This document shows, in pieces, positions 6,840 to 8,461 of a stretch of DNA of 8,461 nt. How positions within the stretch are numbered: position 1 is the stretch's first letter; the number at the start of each line of letters is the position of its first letter. Both the position numbers and the translations under genes were made by a program. The notes under the pieces are model-generated. The model did not search any database. It was not told the DNA's origin and was given only the letters and a program-made list of their open reading frames with translations. Source of the stretch: Syntrophomonas sp. (GTDB lineage Bacteria > Bacillota > Syntrophomonadia > Syntrophomonadales > Syntrophomonadaceae); NCBI GenBank assembly GCA_003558625.1, contig PWPP01000023.1, positions 1 to 8,461 on the forward strand, given 5' to 3'.

Positions 6840-6852
6840 AAACCCATGATTT
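6840..6852. repeat. 13-bp direct repeat, copy 1
   Basis: AAACCCATGATTT occurs here and again, identical and in the same orientation, at 7037-7049, 197 bp away. The pair brackets the RT promoter and the first part of its leader. A 12-of-13 match in the opposite orientation lies at 5117-5129 beyond the end of the RT gene. Confidence 0.6.
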
Positions 6853-6894
6853 TGCTAACCGGGCCACTTAAAATCCTGTATAGCCCATATGGCG

Positions 6895-6932
6895 AACAGC
6901 CATGTGCTGCCCGGATGGTTCCGCAGCCTGTT
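6895..6932 (-). repeat. Nested bulged hairpin near the 5' end of the leader
   Basis: AACAG (6895-6899) pairs with CTGTT (6928-6932), GCTGC (6906-6910) with GCAGC (6923-6927) and GGA (6913-6915) with TCC (6920-6922). This gives 13 Watson-Crick pairs around a 4-nt loop, with bulges on one side only. A competing hairpin, CATATGGC (6886-6893) with GCCATGTG (6899-6906), shares bases with it and pairs fully, with one U-G, only if read as plus-strand RNA. Confidence 0.5.
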
Positions 6933-6949
6933 GGATGAATTCCCCGCAC

Positions 6950-6957
6950 ATTGTTAT
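6950..6957 (-). repeat. Candidate a1 arm (pairs with 6549-6556)
   Basis: ATAACAAT on the minus strand, 7 nt after the predicted transcription start, is complementary to the 8-mer just before the RT gene. It also forms half of the dyad at 6952-6971, so its sequence may be constrained for that reason instead. Confidence 0.3.
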
Positions 6958-6971
6958 TTAATTCACTAACA
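6952..6971. promoter_or_regulatory. Operator-like imperfect palindrome over the RT transcription start
   Basis: On the minus strand TGTTAGTGAATTAAATAACA is a 20-bp dyad with eight of ten symmetric positions matching. It begins at the last base of the -10 box and covers the predicted start point, where a repressor would block transcription. The half-site spacing does not fit Rex, and I cannot assign a known regulator. Confidence 0.35.
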
Positions 6972-6999
6972 GTATACCTGTTTCCCTCCGCGGAGGCAA
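6971..6999 (-). promoter_or_regulatory. Sigma-70/sigma-A promoter reading towards the RT gene
   Basis: On the minus strand TTGCCT (6999-6994), exactly 17 nt and TATACT (6976-6971) form the best promoter match I found in the window. Start is expected near 6964. It points at the RT gene 440 nt away and away from the lipid kinase gene. Confidence 0.55.
6985..6996. promoter_or_regulatory. Perfect palindrome in the promoter spacer
   Basis: CCTCCGCGGAGG is a perfect 12-bp palindrome overlapping the end of the -35 box and filling most of the spacer of the RT promoter. It could be a repressor site or simply a cruciform/hairpin. A second hairpin, GCCCG-ATC-CGGGC (7009-7021), lies just upstream of the -35. 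Confidence 0.4.
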
Positions 7000-7036
7000 C
7001 GAATTTCTGCCCGATCCGGGCTATAAACCAGGTTTT

Positions 7037-7049
7037 AAACCCATGATTT
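7037..7049. repeat. 13-bp direct repeat, copy 2
   Basis: Second identical copy of AAACCCATGATTT. It sits in a run of overlapping small palindromes: AAACC-A-GGTTT (7025-7035) then GGTTT-T-AAACC (7031-7041). It may be a protein-binding site or one end of a small inserted segment. Confidence 0.6.
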
Positions 7050-7086
7050 CAGGGTCCCGATATCTTTTTCTGCCGCTTCTATGTGA

Positions 7087-7116
7087 TAGGCAAAGTACTA
7101 TGGCAGGCCTTATAGT
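7087..7116 (+). promoter_or_regulatory. Possible promoter for the lipid kinase gene
   Basis: TAGGCA (7087-7092), 18 nt and TATAGT (7111-7116) lie in front of an AT-rich run ending at 7128, about 37 nt before the TTG start. The -35 match is modest. Other TATA-like hexamers in the same run could serve instead. Confidence 0.35.
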
Positions 7117-7152
7117 ATAAATATATAAGAAGTAGTGAGGCAGGTGGTTATC

Positions 7153-8070
7153 TTGAAAAAGGCTTTTGTCATCTATAATCCTTCAGCAGGCCGCGAAAAA
7201 CTGGTGCGAGATTTGCCTTTTGTTTTGGACCTTTTGCATAATGAGGGCTACAAGGTATCCAGCTATGGAACCGAAAAAGAGAGTTCTACAGCCCTGGCTG
7301 CGGCCCGGGCTGCAGCACAGGGAGCAGATTTAGTGGTAGTAGCGGGAGGCGACGGGACTATTCATGAAGTGGTGAATGGCTTGGCACCTTTAGCCAGCAG
7401 ACCGGTGCTGGGCTTAATACCGGCCGGAACCAGCAATGATTTCGCCCGGGCCCTGGGAATTCCGGCCTCGGTTAAACAGGCAGCCCGGGTATTAATAAGT
7501 GGGAAAGAGATCCCGGTAGATGCGGGTAAAGTAAGGGAAACATATTTTATCAACATTGCTGCTGCAGGAGCCCTCACAGACATCACCTATGCAACCCCTG
7601 TCCGTCTGAAAACCCTTTGGGGACGGGGAGCATATTATCTGAAGGGAATATCCAAAATACCGGACATTCGCTCTTTTGGGGTCCGGATTGAGTATGATGA
7701 CCTCATATTCAGCGGGGATGTCATGTTGTTAATGATTGCCAACAGCTGCTCGGTGGCCGGGTTTGCAAACCTTCTTCCCCGGGCTTCATACCAGGACGGG
7801 CTTTTCGACTTGTTGATAGTAAAAAAAATGCGTAGATGGGCCATGCTGCGTTTAGTGTGCATGCTTTTTTCCGGCCGCCATCTCTGCCATCCCCAGGTAC
7901 TGTACCTGCAAGGGCGCAGGATTAATGTGGACGTTAAAGCAAAGTTGAACTTCAATCTGGATGGCGAATATGGCGGGACTTTACCCGCAGAATTTATTAA
8001 CCTGCACCATCATTTCCGGTTCATGGTCCCCGGGGAGGCCGGGAGGGGTAAGGAACGGGATCCTCATTAA
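7153..8070 (+). CDS. Diacylglycerol kinase family lipid kinase (YegS/DgkB/BmrU type)
   Basis: A 305-residue soluble kinase that should transfer phosphate from ATP or another nucleotide to a lipid hydroxyl, such as diacylglycerol, at the membrane face. The N-terminal domain has YNPSAGRE (8-15), VVVAGGDGTIHEVVNGL (62-78) with the GGDGT nucleotide-binding signature, and GLIPAGTSNDFARALG (87-102). The C-terminal beta domain has YQDGLFDLLIV (213-223) and NLDGE (268-272), both conserved in the DAGK catalytic family. Possible starts are GTG 7135, GTG 7144 and TTG 7153. TTG is preferred because AGGTGG lies 5 nt upstream and the product then begins MKKAFVIYNP, as relatives do. The gene is divergent from the RT unit and convergent with the transporter gene. 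DgkB and a regulatory or unknown-substrate kinase cannot be told apart here. Confidence 0.92.
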   Translation: MKKAFVIYNPSAGREKLVRDLPFVLDLLHNEGYKVSSYGTEKESSTALAAARAAAQGADLVVVAGGDGTIHEVVNGLAPLASRPVLGLIPAGTSNDFARALGIPASVKQAARVLISGKEIPVDAGKVRETYFINIAAAGALTDITYATPVRLKTLWGRGAYYLKGISKIPDIRSFGVRIEYDDLIFSGDVMLLMIANSCSVAGFANLLPRASYQDGLFDLLIVKKMRRWAMLRLVCMLFSGRHLCHPQVLYLQGRRINVDVKAKLNFNLDGEYGGTLPAEFINLHHHFRFMVPGEAGRGKERDPH

Positions 8071-8076
8071 GAACCA

Positions 8077-8096
8077 TGCCCGGACCCTTTGGGGCA
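8077..8096. terminator. Weak hairpin between convergent genes
   Basis: TGCCC (8077-8081) can pair with GGGCA (8092-8096) just after the lipid kinase stop codon, followed by AAAAG. There is no T-run on either strand beyond the stem, so any terminator role is uncertain. The 40 bp between the convergent stops hold nothing else. Confidence 0.2.
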
Positions 8097-8110
8097 AAAG
8101 ACCTTGGGCA

Positions 8111-8461
8111 TTATGTTTGCTTGGCCATGGCAGTAATGAAAAGAATAAAGGCTACCACCACGGTTATGATACCCAGGGCTGCAAAAGAAAAGTTTAATCC
8201 GATCCAACCAATGGTAAATCCGAATATTAAAGAGATTTGAGCGATAGATATATCAATGGCACTTTCCTGCATAGCCAGGGTGGTGGCCCGGATGCTGTTT
8301 TCCGTGGAGACTACCAGCCACGCGATTAAGGCTGATAAGCCCCCGAAAAAACCAATTCCAACCAGGATGCTGCTACCGATTAAAAATATATTTCCCAACG
8401 GCAGGAAAAAAACAGAACCGGTTCCGAGGCCAAGGATCATGCCCAGAAGCCAGACCAGCCG
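8111..8461 (-). CDS. Membrane transporter, probably MFS, C-terminal part (truncated by window edge)
   Basis: The frame is open to the right edge and ends at TAA (minus 8113-8111), giving about 116 residues. Four hydrophobic segments are visible, roughly VFFLPLGNIFLIGSSILVGI, FFGGLSALIAWLVV, ISLIFGFTIGWIGLNF and FAALGIITVVVAFILFITAM, ending in a short cytoplasmic tail. The order and the small-residue-rich helices, with STENSIRATTLAMQESAIDI between the second and third, resemble the last four helices of a major facilitator superfamily permease. The substrate cannot be judged from this part. It converges on the lipid kinase gene 40 bp away. Confidence 0.65.
   Translation of the reverse strand, partial: RLVWLLGMILGLGTGSVFFLPLGNIFLIGSSILVGIGFFGGLSALIAWLVVSTENSIRATTLAMQESAIDISIAQISLIFGFTIGWIGLNFSFAALGIITVVVAFILFITAMAKQT

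Larger units (their letters stand above)
6527..6964 (-). ncRNA. Putative structured leader / retron-like non-coding RNA of the RT gene
   Basis: From the promoter at 6999-6971, transcription should begin near 6964 and run about 438 nt before the RT start codon. The leader is rich in hairpins (6895-6932, 6712-6738, 6554-6584). It begins and ends with complementary 8-mers: ATAACAAT at minus 6957-6950 and ATTGTTAT at minus 6556-6549. Retrons place msr-msd between such a1/a2 arms immediately upstream of the RT, which is the arrangement seen here. It is longer than most retron RNAs, the arms are short, and no branching guanosine can be assigned. A long regulatory 5' UTR, or partial coding of an N-terminal extension, are the alternatives. 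Confidence 0.4.

Noticed and set aside
6945..6949. GTGCG on the minus strand near the RNA start, as in the 5' end of group II introns
   Set aside because: No domain V-like 34-nt hairpin or intron 3' end follows the RT gene, and the RT lacks maturase and endonuclease regions, so a group II intron is not supported.
6951..6972. Rex (redox repressor) binding site
   Set aside because: The TTGTTA/TAACAG half-sites are separated by 10 nt rather than the spacing expected for the 18-bp Rex operator.
1..8461. CRISPR arrays, tRNA or rRNA genes
   Set aside because: No regularly spaced repeats and no cloverleaf or rRNA-like sequence was found on either strand by eye.

Overview
The window looks like a piece of chromosome from an anaerobic Firmicute, perhaps of the Desulfotomaculum/Pelotomaculum type. 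This is inferred from strong GGAGG-like ribosome binding sites, frequent TTG starts, moderate GC content and the style of the proteins; no marker gene fixes the taxon. Six complete genes and two partial genes are supported, along with one long structured non-coding stretch.

Layout. 1-290 (+) is the C-terminal end of a nitroreductase-like protein. 438-1073 (-) is a class I SAM-dependent methyltransferase with an N-terminal zinc ribbon. 1261-2856 (+) is peptide chain release factor 3 (prfC). 2928-3731 (-) is a voltage-gated-type potassium channel. 3732-4156 holds no convincing gene, only possible promoters and small inverted repeats. 4157-5056 (-) is a fumarylacetoacetate hydrolase family enzyme. 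5195-6526 (-) is a retron-like reverse transcriptase (RT) with a long extra C-terminal region. 6527-7134 is a roughly 600-bp structured intergenic region. 7153-8070 (+) is a YegS/DgkB-type lipid kinase. 8111-8461 (-) is the C-terminal end of a membrane transporter, probably MFS, that runs off the window.

The flanking genes are metabolic or housekeeping genes with no shared pathway. The notable part is the RT and the sequence upstream of it. The RT has the retron region-X signature NAxxH, a QGxPTSP motif and a retron-like thumb. Its catalytic box reads YADH where YADD is expected, and about 210 residues of unrecognised sequence follow the RT core. Upstream, on the same strand, is a good sigma-70-type promoter (TTGCCT-N17-TATACT) with dyads in its spacer and over the predicted start. 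It would drive a leader of about 440 nt that contains several stable hairpins. An 8-nt inverted repeat near the two ends of that leader resembles the a1/a2 arms of a retron RNA. The reading proposed here is a divergent retron-like unit, RNA plus RT plus fused putative effector domain. It is an inference and nothing in the window proves DNA synthesis.
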